The notes under the pieces were generated by a model that had not been told where the DNA came from, ran no database searches, and was given only the letters and a program-made list of their open reading frames with translations. A DNA stretch of 20,005 nucleotides from Candidatus Sabulitectum sp. (lineage in GTDB: Bacteria > Fermentibacterota > Fermentibacteria > Fermentibacterales > JCC-6). The DNA is taken from positions 1-20,005 of the forward strand of contig JAOZRM010000028.1 of the NCBI GenBank assembly GCA_029940175.1, given 5' to 3'. Below, piece by piece: positions 6,491 to 14,848 of this stretch; position 1 is the first letter of the stretch; each line of letters begins with the position of its first letter. The translations under genes were made by a program, and so were the position numbers.

Positions 6491-8689
6491 ATGTCTTTTC
6501 TTATGGTAAGCTTAATAAGCACAGTATTTTATATTGGCAATCAGTGGATTTCAGTGGGTGTTACAGATGAAACTCAAACTGTTCGCGCCGGTTCGATCTC
6601 ATACTTTCTGGACAATTGGACAAGTACGCAGATTGCCGGATCACATCAGTTTTCCGGAGTGAATACCGGCTCATGGATACCCGCAAATGGAGACATTACA
6701 GTAGTCAACGATACTACGCTGATCTTTCATACCGATCATTTTACAGATGGCTCAGCATCCTTTCCTCTGGATTATACTGTGACTTACACAGTTGTTAATC
6801 GAGGGCTTGAAATGGAATACAGATTTGAGTACCTGCAGGATTGTGAGTTCTGGGACCCTCTTGATATTGATTTCTATATTGCAGACTGGGGCAGTATAGA
6901 GATATCAAATCAGACAACTGTAGATGAAGAATTTGCTCTGGACGGTACTACAGGTTTCCAGCGTTTTTCCGGTGATCAGATCTTTGAGTTAACAGGTGGC
7001 AGTAATCCACAAGCCATGTTTGTACTTCCTAATGTATCAAAAGGTATGACCGTAGTGAATGACTTGAGCTCCAATTCGTATATGACTGTCAGAGTTCTGG
7101 ATACGGAAGAACCGAGAGAGAATGCCATGGGTCCGGTTCTTCACTCCATTGTTGAAGCGGGTCAAGTTGATGAGGTCTTCATTCGGTTCTCAATGGATGA
7201 GTTCTTTGCTCCTGTTTTTATCAGTGGCCATCTCCATGGAGCAGAGCGTTCTTCGGCATGGATAATGGATGAACTTACATTTTTACACCCGATTCATGGA
7301 TATATGTGGGGTATATCAGAAGATTCACTGGGTGATGAGGGAACCAGTGCTGCTCTCATATGCCTTCTTCAGAATCATCCTTCAATGAAAATGAACTGGT
7401 TGTTGCTGCCTGACGGCATACTGGACGGAAACAGGGATTCTGTCTGGTTCGAACCGGGATATGAGGACAGCTGGTCTCATTGGCATGGAACCTGGCGTTT
7501 TTCCACCGAAGCTCCTCCTGAGTACCTTCAATGGTTGAGGGACATTCAGGATAATGTTTATTCCTGGTCAGACAGGGTGAGAATGGGAAACCACGGTTAT
7601 CATCATACTCCCAATCCTGATTCCTCTTTCGGTGAGTTTCATGAATTCATTACCTATGAACCTGCTGAGCATCAGGAGAGATTCAGGGTTTGTTTTCAGG
7701 ACATTAATGCTTGCGGTCTGGATACAAATCTGGTTCGGGTTTTGCGGTTTCCAGGCCATAGGACATCACTCAGCGGTCTTCAGGCCATAATCGATCGCGG
7801 GTTCACATTTTACTGTAATGGATGGAGATTAATAGACTGGTATGCTGGAAAACAGTTCAGAAATCAATGGATTAACAGATATCAAACTGTGAATGGAAGA
7901 ATCTGGGGCTCAAATACAGTCTGGTGGGGGGATTACCAAACCCAGCAACCCACAGAATACCTGGCTGAAGTTATGGAGAAAGGCAAGTTTGGTCTTCTTG
8001 GTGCCCATCCCTACAACATGCTTAATGTCTGGCAGGGTAACTGGGATCCGGTGGCATATGCCAGGCTCGATAGTATAATGACCTCTATTGAAGAAGATTA
8101 CGATAACTTTCTATGGTTGTTTCCAGAGGAATACGGTAATTTCCTTGAAGATTGTTTCAATATCCGCGTGAATTCCATCAATGGCAGTGGAAGTATCTTG
8201 AGTATGGAGCTAACCGGAAGCATTCCCCAGGGGCTCACTTTCTGTGCAGCACTGCATCCTGATGATGCGGTGAATTCAGTTACTCTTGACGGTACCCCGA
8301 TTTCCTGGGAACTCCGTTCCGGAGGCAGACTTTTTGCTGTGGCACCGGAAACCTCATACGGAGATCACACAGTTTCCATTTCTATTACCCCACTGGGAAT
8401 TGAAGATGAAAACCATGGAGGATCTTCGGATGGCACAATATTAATTAATGTACAGAGTCCGTGTGCTGGAGAGGTGCTGGAAGTGAATATTCAGGGGCTT
8501 CAAACTGGCAATGTTTTCAATCTTCAGGTATTTGATATCGCTGGAAGAGCTGTTGTTTCACAGCAGGAGATCTACAATGGTTCTGATTACACAATTCATT
8601 CATCCGGCCATATACCCTCAGGCGTATATTTTGTCACTGTAAACAGTGGCGAGACCATGGCTTCTGCCCGAACTCTGGTTATTCACTGA
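6491..8689 (+). CDS. Putative secreted NodB-like carbohydrate deacetylase/hydrolase with T9SS-type C-terminal sorting domain
   Basis: This 732-residue multidomain protein matches no named family I can recognise outright. Residues 1-16 are hydrophobic, but the first 20 residues contain no Lys or Arg, an atypical signal peptide. Residues about 20-240 look like a beta-rich domain. Residues about 245-560 resemble a polysaccharide-deacetylase (NodB) barrel: an acidic segment SEDSLGDEG (Asp278, Asp282) as possible motif 1, HxxxH at His368-His372 (NHGYHH), RFPGHR at 419-424, and GAHPYN with His506. A beta-sandwich follows (about 565-645). The last roughly 80 residues (LQVFDIAGR..., GVYFVTVNSG, ending ARTLVIH) look like a type A sorting domain of type IX secretion, or the related FlgD-like Ig fold. 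Likely exported and cell-surface or secreted, acting on a glycan. It has its own promoter, and GGAGG lies 5 bases before the ATG. Confidence 0.6.
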   Translation: MSFLMVSLISTVFYIGNQWISVGVTDETQTVRAGSISYFLDNWTSTQIAGSHQFSGVNTGSWIPANGDITVVNDTTLIFHTDHFTDGSASFPLDYTVTYTVVNRGLEMEYRFEYLQDCEFWDPLDIDFYIADWGSIEISNQTTVDEEFALDGTTGFQRFSGDQIFELTGGSNPQAMFVLPNVSKGMTVVNDLSSNSYMTVRVLDTEEPRENAMGPVLHSIVEAGQVDEVFIRFSMDEFFAPVFISGHLHGAERSSAWIMDELTFLHPIHGYMWGISEDSLGDEGTSAALICLLQNHPSMKMNWLLLPDGILDGNRDSVWFEPGYEDSWSHWHGTWRFSTEAPPEYLQWLRDIQDNVYSWSDRVRMGNHGYHHTPNPDSSFGEFHEFITYEPAEHQERFRVCFQDINACGLDTNLVRVLRFPGHRTSLSGLQAIIDRGFTFYCNGWRLIDWYAGKQFRNQWINRYQTVNGRIWGSNTVWWGDYQTQQPTEYLAEVMEKGKFGLLGAHPYNMLNVWQGNWDPVAYARLDSIMTSIEEDYDNFLWLFPEEYGNFLEDCFNIRVNSINGSGSILSMELTGSIPQGLTFCAALHPDDAVNSVTLDGTPISWELRSGGRLFAVAPETSYGDHTVSISITPLGIEDENHGGSSDGTILINVQSPCAGEVLEVNIQGLQTGNVFNLQVFDIAGRAVVSQQEIYNGSDYTIHSSGHIPSGVYFVTVNSGETMASARTLVIH

Positions 8690-8718
8690 TTACCTGCCAT
8701 TTGAGATATTGGGAGTAG

Positions 8719-8778
8719 TGCTCTTTGCAATTACCTGGCAGAGAGCATGACTGAATTGGACTTCGGTTATATCAGTCA
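8719..8778 (+). promoter_or_regulatory. Two adjacent stem-loops in the selA upstream region
   Basis: Hairpin 1 (8719-8747) has a 10-bp stem, TGCTCTTTGC with GCAGAGAGCA including one wobble pair, and a 9-nt loop. It abuts hairpin 2 (8748-8778): a 7-bp outer stem TGACTGA/TCAGTCA, an internal loop, and a short inner stem capped by a cTTCGg tetraloop. Neither is followed by a U-tract, so terminator function for the 6491 gene is unlikely or weak. They lie about 95 bases before selA and could form in its leader if transcription starts upstream. E. coli selAB is reported to carry a SECIS-like leader element; no canonical SECIS loop is evident here. Confidence 0.4.
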
Positions 8779-8871
8779 GCTCCTGTGAAACGGAAGCCTT
8801 GCTCAATGTCGCCTATCGTTCTATTCTTCATAGTTGAAATATTGTAATGAACTCTTTTGTTTGGAGAAATT

Positions 8872-10254
8872 ATGGGAATGGAATCACTGAAAGATCTGCC
8901 TGCAGTTCATGAGATTATCCCCGAGATAACTGGAAAGCTTTCCGAATTGACACCTTCCGAGGTCAAGGAGGCAGTTCGAATGGGAATTCTCTGGGCCAGA
9001 CAGTGTGTATTGGATGGTGGAGAGCTTCCATCAGTCGAATTAGTAGTTGAGAAGTGTATTCATCTAGGTAAAATTTCTGCAAAACCAACCATGGAAAGGG
9101 TTATTAATGCCACTGGTGTAGTTCTTCATACAGCCATGGGCAGAGCCAGTCTTCCTCCTGCGGCAGTTGAGGCTGTGAGCAGAGTTGCCCGTGGGTATTC
9201 CGTTCTTCAATGGAACAGAGAGACAGGCAAAAGAGGGAACAGGGATGAGCATATAGAGAGTTTGATCACTGAGCTTACCGGTGCAGAGGATGCAACTCTG
9301 GCCAACAACAATGCGGGAGCTACACTTCTTGTACTTTCTGCAATGGCTGCAGGTAAAGAAGTAATAGTTTCCAGAGGGCAGCTGGTGGAGATCGGAGGGG
9401 CATTCAGGATCCCTGATGTTATGAAGCAGAGCGGATGTACCATGGTTGAGGTTGGCTGTACGAACAGAACACATCTCAGAGATTATGCAAACGCCATAAC
9501 AGATCAGACCGGCGCAATTCTTCGTGTGCATCCGTCCAATTACCTTATAAAAGGATTTACCAGCGAGGTTGCACTTGAAGACCTGGTTGCCCTGGGCAGG
9601 GAAAAAGGTATTCCTGTTATAGATGATCTGGGAGCCGGCAGTCTTATACCCTTAAGCAGATTCGGGATACCTTCAGAGCCAACCATTGTTCAAAGCATTG
9701 AGGTTGGTGCTGATGTTGTGACCTGCTCCGGAGACAAGTTGATCGGTGGTCCTCAAGCCGGGGTAATTCTGGGTAGGAAGCAATACCTTGCCAGGATAAA
9801 GAAACATCCTCTTGCCCGGGCCCTCCGTGTTGGTAAATTGACAATTGCTGCTATTGAAGCATCTCTTCGTGTGTTTCTTGAAGATGATGAATACATCGCT
9901 GCGAACCATCCGGTCTATCATTCATTTTCGCGGAAACCGGAAGAGCTTGCGGAAAGAGCGGAAACCATCATTGCTTCAGTTACACTTCCACCCCATTGTG
10001 AGATGGTGGTTGAGAAAATGAGCAGTTACGTAGGCAGTGGAAGTCTTCCCGACTATGCTATTCCTTCTGCAGGAATTTCAGTCTCATGTCCCGATCCCGA
10101 ATTGTTCCTGAAATCACTGCGTCTTTCCAGTCCCGCCGTGGCAGCCAGGCTGGAGGAGGGTTCTGCCAAATTTGATCTCAGAGCTGTTGCAGAGGCAGAA
10201 GATATTCAACTTGCTTCTCTTCTTGGTAGCAGGCTGGCTGAGTTATGGGCGTAA
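8872..10254 (+). CDS. selA: L-seryl-tRNA(Sec) selenium transferase SelA
   Basis: SelA converts Ser-tRNA(Sec) to selenocysteinyl-tRNA(Sec) using selenophosphate, as a PLP-dependent cytosolic enzyme. The 460-residue product matches the family's usual length (about 460). It carries NATGVVLHTAMGRA near residue 80, NNNAGATLLVLSA, the conserved SRGQLVEIGGAFRIPDVM, and the PLP-lysine motif SGDKLIGGPQAG with Lys289. The C-terminal GSGSLPDYAIPS is also typical. ATG 8872 was chosen because GGAGA lies just upstream; the frame is open to a TTG at 8857, and ATG 8878 is an alternative. The last 10 bases overlap selB, so the two are almost certainly cotranslated. No tRNA(Sec) or selD gene is in the window. 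Confidence 0.95.
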   Translation: MGMESLKDLPAVHEIIPEITGKLSELTPSEVKEAVRMGILWARQCVLDGGELPSVELVVEKCIHLGKISAKPTMERVINATGVVLHTAMGRASLPPAAVEAVSRVARGYSVLQWNRETGKRGNRDEHIESLITELTGAEDATLANNNAGATLLVLSAMAAGKEVIVSRGQLVEIGGAFRIPDVMKQSGCTMVEVGCTNRTHLRDYANAITDQTGAILRVHPSNYLIKGFTSEVALEDLVALGREKGIPVIDDLGAGSLIPLSRFGIPSEPTIVQSIEVGADVVTCSGDKLIGGPQAGVILGRKQYLARIKKHPLARALRVGKLTIAAIEASLRVFLEDDEYIAANHPVYHSFSRKPEELAERAETIIASVTLPPHCEMVVEKMSSYVGSGSLPDYAIPSAGISVSCPDPELFLKSLRLSSPAVAARLEEGSAKFDLRAVAEAEDIQLASLLGSRLAELWA

Positions 10255-12125
10255 TTATTGGAACAGCAGGTCACATCGACCATGGTAAAAGCAGTCTTAT
10301 GCTGGCTCTTACCGGTGTGGACCCGGACAGATTGAAGGAAGAGAAGGCCCGGGGAATCACTATTGAACTCGGTTATGTTTTTCTTGAGACCATAAATGGA
10401 GAGTCTGTCTCTTTCATCGATGTACCAGGTCACGAAAAATTTGTAAAAACTATGGTTGCCGGAGTAGCCACGGTAGACTGTTTTCTGCTGGTTGTTTCTG
10501 CAGACGAGGGTGTTATGCCTCAAACCAGGGAGCATCTGGATATACTTCGTCTTCTTGAAGTGGACAGAGGAATAGTTGCACTGTCCAAGTGTGATCTGGT
10601 TGATGATGATCTGATCGAGCTTGCCGAGGAAGAGGTTCGGGAAGCTCTCCATGGAACTCCAGCTGAGTCAGCTCCCATTTTCAGGGTTTCCGCCAAAACA
10701 GGATACGGTCTGGAAGAGCTGAAGCAGGCTCTGATGAACATGGCTGCAGCAGCGGAGAGAAAGAGTTCTCAGGGCAGATTCAGAATGCCGATTGACAGAG
10801 TATTCAGCCTGAAGGGATTTGGCACTATTGTTTGCGGCACAGGTCTTTCCGGTAAGATAAATATGGGAGATTCTGTCGAGATACAGCCGGTGGGTAAGAC
10901 TTTCCGCATAAGAGAGCTTGGCGTAAATGAGCATCGACATGCTGAATCAGGCGAGGCAGGTGACAGGATCGCTCTAAATCTCGCGGGAATTCATAAAGAC
11001 GATGTTCACCGGGGAAGTGTAGCCGGTGAGATTGGCTTTTTGAAAACACTTAACAGTCTCGATACAACCTGTACTATGCTTCAGCGAAACATTGATCTTC
11101 TAGTTCGTCAGAGGATCAGATTTCATGTGGGCACAGCAGAGGTCATGGCCAGAGCAATTCCAGTCGAGGGAAAGCCTCTTCTCCGCGGTGAAACCGGCTA
11201 TGTACATTTTCAACTTGAACATCCTGTTGTCGCAATGCCCGGTGACCGGTTCGTCATAAGAAGATATTCTCCTGTGGTGACAATCGGCGGTGGAATCATT
11301 CTTGATACCGGAACCCAGAAAGTCCGCTCAAGGTTCAGAGACGCTCGCCTTTCCCATCTTGATCTTCTCTCCCACGGGGATCTGGAGGATCTTCTGTTTG
11401 AAACAATGGAGGAAGCTGCCCATCACTTTGTTGAGGCGACAGATTTCATAAAGAAAACAGGAGCTGAACCTGTAGACTTCGATCAAGCTGCTGATTCGCT
11501 CATTGCACAGGGCAGGATTCTCTCTTCAGGTGAGGGCACAGCAAGACGTTTGATACTAACAGTTGCTGTGGAAGATTTAGGACGCAAGATTATGGGAAGC
11601 ATTGGAACTATTCATCGGAGTGTACCTCTGAGCCAGGGGCTTCAATTAGCTCATCTTGCCAGAAAACTACCACCGGAAACTCCTGTATGGACTGTCAGGT
11701 ACTGCCTGACCAGGCTTCGGGAGGAAAACAAAGTAGAAAAACGAGGTGATTTCCTCTGTTTCAGTGATTTCCCCCGGCAGTTAGCCGGAGATGTTCGCAA
11801 ACTTGCCGATCATATTCTTTCTGATGCAGGAAAAGCAGGTCTTAAGGGGATGAAGCTGCCTGTGCCAGGGAGAAGAAAAGAGGACATTGATGCACTTCTC
11901 CAGAGGGGACTTCTCATCAATCTTTCTGAAGACCTGGTTTCAACCGAGGACTCTGTTAACAAGGTGCAGCAAGTCCTCTCCAGTTCCTTTGGTGAGGATC
12001 CATTCCGTCTGGGTGAACTCAGGGAAGCTCTTGGTGTTTCCAGGAAGATTGCTCTCATGTGGGCAGAGGTATTGGACTCCCGGAAGATCACCAGAAGAGA
12101 TGGTGAGAGCAGACGGCTGGTGTGA
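10245..12125 (+). CDS. selB: Selenocysteine-specific elongation factor SelB
   Basis: SelB is the EF-Tu-like GTPase that carries Sec-tRNA(Sec) to UGA codons marked by a SECIS element. The 626-residue product has G1 GHIDHGKS at 9-16, the switch I region GITIELGYVF, G3 DVPGH at 59-63, and G4 S114-K-C-D117, where N/TKxD is usual. Beta-barrel domains 2 and 3 reach about residue 350. The long C-terminal region contains winged-helix repeats that bind SECIS RNA in the family; the last one reads FRLGELREALGVSRK, then KITRRDG. The ATG overlaps the end of selA by 10 bases and has only a weak ribosome site, consistent with translational coupling. The presence of selAB predicts selenoproteins elsewhere in this genome. 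Confidence 0.95.
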   Translation: MGVIIGTAGHIDHGKSSLMLALTGVDPDRLKEEKARGITIELGYVFLETINGESVSFIDVPGHEKFVKTMVAGVATVDCFLLVVSADEGVMPQTREHLDILRLLEVDRGIVALSKCDLVDDDLIELAEEEVREALHGTPAESAPIFRVSAKTGYGLEELKQALMNMAAAAERKSSQGRFRMPIDRVFSLKGFGTIVCGTGLSGKINMGDSVEIQPVGKTFRIRELGVNEHRHAESGEAGDRIALNLAGIHKDDVHRGSVAGEIGFLKTLNSLDTTCTMLQRNIDLLVRQRIRFHVGTAEVMARAIPVEGKPLLRGETGYVHFQLEHPVVAMPGDRFVIRRYSPVVTIGGGIILDTGTQKVRSRFRDARLSHLDLLSHGDLEDLLFETMEEAAHHFVEATDFIKKTGAEPVDFDQAADSLIAQGRILSSGEGTARRLILTVAVEDLGRKIMGSIGTIHRSVPLSQGLQLAHLARKLPPETPVWTVRYCLTRLREENKVEKRGDFLCFSDFPRQLAGDVRKLADHILSDAGKAGLKGMKLPVPGRRKEDIDALLQRGLLINLSEDLVSTEDSVNKVQQVLSSSFGEDPFRLGELREALGVSRKIALMWAEVLDSRKITRRDGESRRLV

Positions 12126-12162
12126 TACTTTACAAAAGCAGGAATATTCCTTATTCTCACGC

Positions 12163-12192
12163 TTCACAGCATTAGATATTGCTACGTAATAT
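12163..12192 (+). promoter_or_regulatory. Possible promoter of the polysaccharide operon
   Basis: TTCACA (12163-12168), an 18-base spacer and TAATAT (12187-12192) form a moderate sigma70-like pair in the 100-bp gap after selB. TATTAT at 12190-12195 is an alternative -10. The change of function from selB to ugd makes a promoter here likely, but no terminator separates the genes, so readthrough from selAB remains possible. Confidence 0.4.
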
Positions 12193-12225
12193 TATCGAAT
12201 AACATTGAATATAGAGGAGTTACTG

Positions 12226-13527
12226 ATGAAAATAGCAGTTGTTGGAAGCGGATACGTCGGACTGGTGGCCGCTGCATGCTTTGCTGAGATGGGAAATACA
12301 ATAGTTTGTGTTGACAAGGACAAGCAGAAAATTGATGGCCTAAAAGAAGGCAAACTACCCATATATGAGCCTGGGCTGGATGTGCTGATTGACAGAAATG
12401 TAAGGGAACACCGTCTTTCTTTTTCCATGGATACTGCAAGGGCTATTGAAGAAAGCAGCATCATCTTTATCGCCGTTGGAACGCCTCCGGGTGAAGATGG
12501 CAGTGCTGATCTTCAGCATGTTCTTTCGGTGGCTGCAGATATAGGGAAAGCCATGAACGATTGGAAGATCGTTGTGAACAAAAGCACGGTTCCCGTTGGC
12601 ACTTCCGAGCTCGTGAGAGCGGAAGTACGTAAGTATACCGACTACAGAGTGGATGTTGTGAGCAACCCTGAGTTCCTTAAGGAGGGAGCTGCTATTGATG
12701 ATTTTATGAAACCTGACAGGGTTGTTATTGGTACTGGCAGTGAAGAAGTAGCAGAAGTAATGAGAGAACTCTACTCTCCATTTGTACGCACCAATAATCC
12801 CATATACATCATGAGCAACAAATCAGCTGAGCTTACCAAGTACGTTGCTAACAGCCTGCTTGCTACCAAGATCAGCTTTATGAACGAGATCGCAAATCTG
12901 TGCGATGTTGTGGGTGCTGATATCAAAGACATCAGAAGGGGAATTGGCAGCGATTCAAGGATTGGTCCTCATTTCATCTTTCCCGGTGTCGGGTACGGTG
13001 GCAGCTGTTTTCCTAAAGACGTCAGAGCTCTGAGACATACTTCTGACCATCATGGCTATCATCTTGATATTCTCGAGTCTGTTACTGAAGTGAATCGTAA
13101 GCAGAAACAGGTCATGGGCAGAAAGATTGCAAAGGAATTCGGGGAAGATCTCACAGGCAGGACTTTCGGTATATGGGGTCTTTCATTTAAGCCAAACACA
13201 GATGACATGCGTGATGCTCCTTCCATTGTTATCATTAATGAGCTTCTTTCCAGAGGAGCGAGGATAAAGGCCTACGATCCTGAAGCAACTGAGTACGCAA
13301 AGATCATGCTTGGAGATACAATTGAGTATTGCGCTTCAAGCTACCAGGCTCTGGAAGGCTCTGATGCTCTTGTATTAATTACTGAATGGACTGAGTTTAG
13401 AGAACCTGATTTTCAGCGGATCAGTTCTTTACTGAAAAAACCGGTGATTTTCGATGGTAGAAACATATGGAACCCTCAAAAGTTAGCTTCAAAAGGATTC
13501 ACTTATTACGGAATAGGAAGAGGGTAA
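12226..13527 (+). CDS. ugd: UDP-glucose 6-dehydrogenase
   Basis: This cytosolic enzyme oxidises UDP-glucose to UDP-glucuronate with two NAD+, supplying uronic acid for exopolysaccharide. The 433-residue product starts with the Rossmann motif MKIAVVGSGYVGLVAA, followed by AVGTPPGEDGSADL and STVPVGT. The catalytic cysteine is Cys261 in GVGYGGSCFPKD. The C-terminal UDP-binding domain contains WGLSFKPNTDDMRDAPS. The ATG at 12226 follows GAGGAG with good spacing and begins exactly at the family's N terminus; an in-frame TTG at 12205 lies before the ribosome site and is rejected. It is first in a four-gene operon that ends with a BY-kinase; Ugd enzymes are known substrates of such kinases in E. coli and B. 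subtilis. Confidence 0.94.
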   Translation: MKIAVVGSGYVGLVAAACFAEMGNTIVCVDKDKQKIDGLKEGKLPIYEPGLDVLIDRNVREHRLSFSMDTARAIEESSIIFIAVGTPPGEDGSADLQHVLSVAADIGKAMNDWKIVVNKSTVPVGTSELVRAEVRKYTDYRVDVVSNPEFLKEGAAIDDFMKPDRVVIGTGSEEVAEVMRELYSPFVRTNNPIYIMSNKSAELTKYVANSLLATKISFMNEIANLCDVVGADIKDIRRGIGSDSRIGPHFIFPGVGYGGSCFPKDVRALRHTSDHHGYHLDILESVTEVNRKQKQVMGRKIAKEFGEDLTGRTFGIWGLSFKPNTDDMRDAPSIVIINELLSRGARIKAYDPEATEYAKIMLGDTIEYCASSYQALEGSDALVLITEWTEFREPDFQRISSLLKKPVIFDGRNIWNPQKLASKGFTYYGIGRG

Positions 13528-13528
13528 C

Positions 13529-14848
13529 ATGAGTGCTTTCAAGGAGAGAATGGCAGAAAGGGATAAACCTGTTATAGGCGTTATCGGTCTCGGTTATGTC
13601 GGTTTACCCCTTGCTATGGAATTTGCCCACGGTGGTTGTGAGGTGCTTGGAGTAGATGTAGACCCGGCAAAACTTGAGCATCTTGAAAATCATCGCAGTT
13701 ACCTGAAGCATTTTCCTGATGAGATGATAGCTTCTGCAATGAGAACCGGACTTCTTCATGCTACCACTGATTTTTCTGTTCTTACCCGGGCCGACGCTAT
13801 TCTTATTGCTGTTCCCACTCCTCTTGGCATCAGCCGTGATCCTGATTTGAGTTATGTACTCAATTCCTGCAGAGAAATTGCAAAGTACCTGCAGAAAGGT
13901 CAGCTGATCATTCTTGAGTCAACCACCTACCCCGGCACCACAAGAGAAGAAATGGTTCCGGTACTTGAAAAAGGCGGACTGAAAGCTGGAGTTGATTTCC
14001 ATATTTCATTCTCACCTGAGAGAGAAGACCCGGGCAACAAGAACTTTAATACCAGAACGATTCCGAAACTGGTAGGCGGACTCACCCCCGAATGCACAGA
14101 TGCAAGTGTTTTTGTTTACAACTTTGCCATTGATAACATTGTTGCAGTCAGTTCTCCTGAAGTAGCTGAGATGGCCAAGATCGTTGAGAATACCTACAGA
14201 GCGGTGAACATTGCCCTGGTTAATGAACTTAAAATGCTGGCGCATAAAATGGGAATTGATATATGGGAAGTAATTGAAGCAGCAGCTACCAAGCCATTTG
14301 GTTTCACTGCTTTCTATCCCGGTCCCGGCCTTGGCGGGCACTGCATTCCCATCGACCCGTTCTACCTTACCTGGAAGGCTCATGAATTCGAAATGTCGAC
14401 CAAGTTCATCGAGCTTGCAGGAGAGATAAATACATCCATGCCATCCTATGTTGTTGACAGGATCTGTGATGCTTTGAACGCTGCGCAGAAATCCATTAAC
14501 GGCAGCAGGATCCTTCTTCTTGGAATGGCGTACAAACCTGATATAGACGATTATCGTGAAACCCCTGCGCTGAAGGTTATGGCCAAGCTGGGTGAAAAGG
14601 GTGCTATTGTAGATTACAACGACCCATACATTCCGTCTATTCCCGCATCTACCAGGCAGACCCACCTTCAACCGGTCTCAGTTGATCTTTCCGAAAAGAT
14701 GCTTTCAGAGTACGACTGTGCTGTTGTCATAACAAATCATGCCTGTTATGATTATCAAATGATAGTAAATAACAGTAATATCATAGTCGATACACGAAAT
14801 GCCTGCGTCAATATAGTTGACGGAAAAGAAAAGGTTTTTAAAGCGTGA
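13529..14848 (+). CDS. Nucleotide-sugar dehydrogenase, WbpA-like (UDP-GlcNAc/UDP-HexNAc 6-dehydrogenase)
   Basis: This four-electron NAD+-dependent dehydrogenase oxidises C6 of a UDP-N-acetylhexosamine to a uronate, feeding acidic amino-sugar units into polysaccharides. The 439-residue product has GVIGLGYVGLPLA near residues 17-29, VPTPLG, and ESTTYPGTTRE. The FSPEREDPGN segment is characteristic of the WbpA/TviB/WecC branch rather than UDP-glucose dehydrogenases. The catalytic cysteine is Cys272 in GPGLGGHCIPIDPFYL. LGMAYKPDIDDYRETPAL marks the C-terminal domain. One base separates the ugd stop from the ATG, which has AGAGGG upstream. WbpA itself acts on UDP-GlcNAc; the exact epimer used here cannot be read from sequence. 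The stop overlaps the next GTG start. Confidence 0.88.
   Translation: MSAFKERMAERDKPVIGVIGLGYVGLPLAMEFAHGGCEVLGVDVDPAKLEHLENHRSYLKHFPDEMIASAMRTGLLHATTDFSVLTRADAILIAVPTPLGISRDPDLSYVLNSCREIAKYLQKGQLIILESTTYPGTTREEMVPVLEKGGLKAGVDFHISFSPEREDPGNKNFNTRTIPKLVGGLTPECTDASVFVYNFAIDNIVAVSSPEVAEMAKIVENTYRAVNIALVNELKMLAHKMGIDIWEVIEAAATKPFGFTAFYPGPGLGGHCIPIDPFYLTWKAHEFEMSTKFIELAGEINTSMPSYVVDRICDALNAAQKSINGSRILLLGMAYKPDIDDYRETPALKVMAKLGEKGAIVDYNDPYIPSIPASTRQTHLQPVSVDLSEKMLSEYDCAVVITNHACYDYQMIVNNSNIIVDTRNACVNIVDGKEKVFKA

Noticed and set aside
8690..8871. Possible tRNA(Sec) gene upstream of selA
   Set aside because: I looked for an anticodon loop with TCA, a long variable arm and a TTCGA T-loop; none is present. 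The hairpins there do not form a cloverleaf.
12141..12150. 10-bp palindrome GGAATATTCC after selB
   Set aside because: It is short, lies upstream of the possible ugd promoter with no clear relation to it, and could be chance in AT-rich DNA.
14012..14671. Minus-strand open frame (219 codons) opposite the WbpA-like gene
   Set aside because: It lies entirely within a conserved dehydrogenase on the other strand and has no recognisable features.
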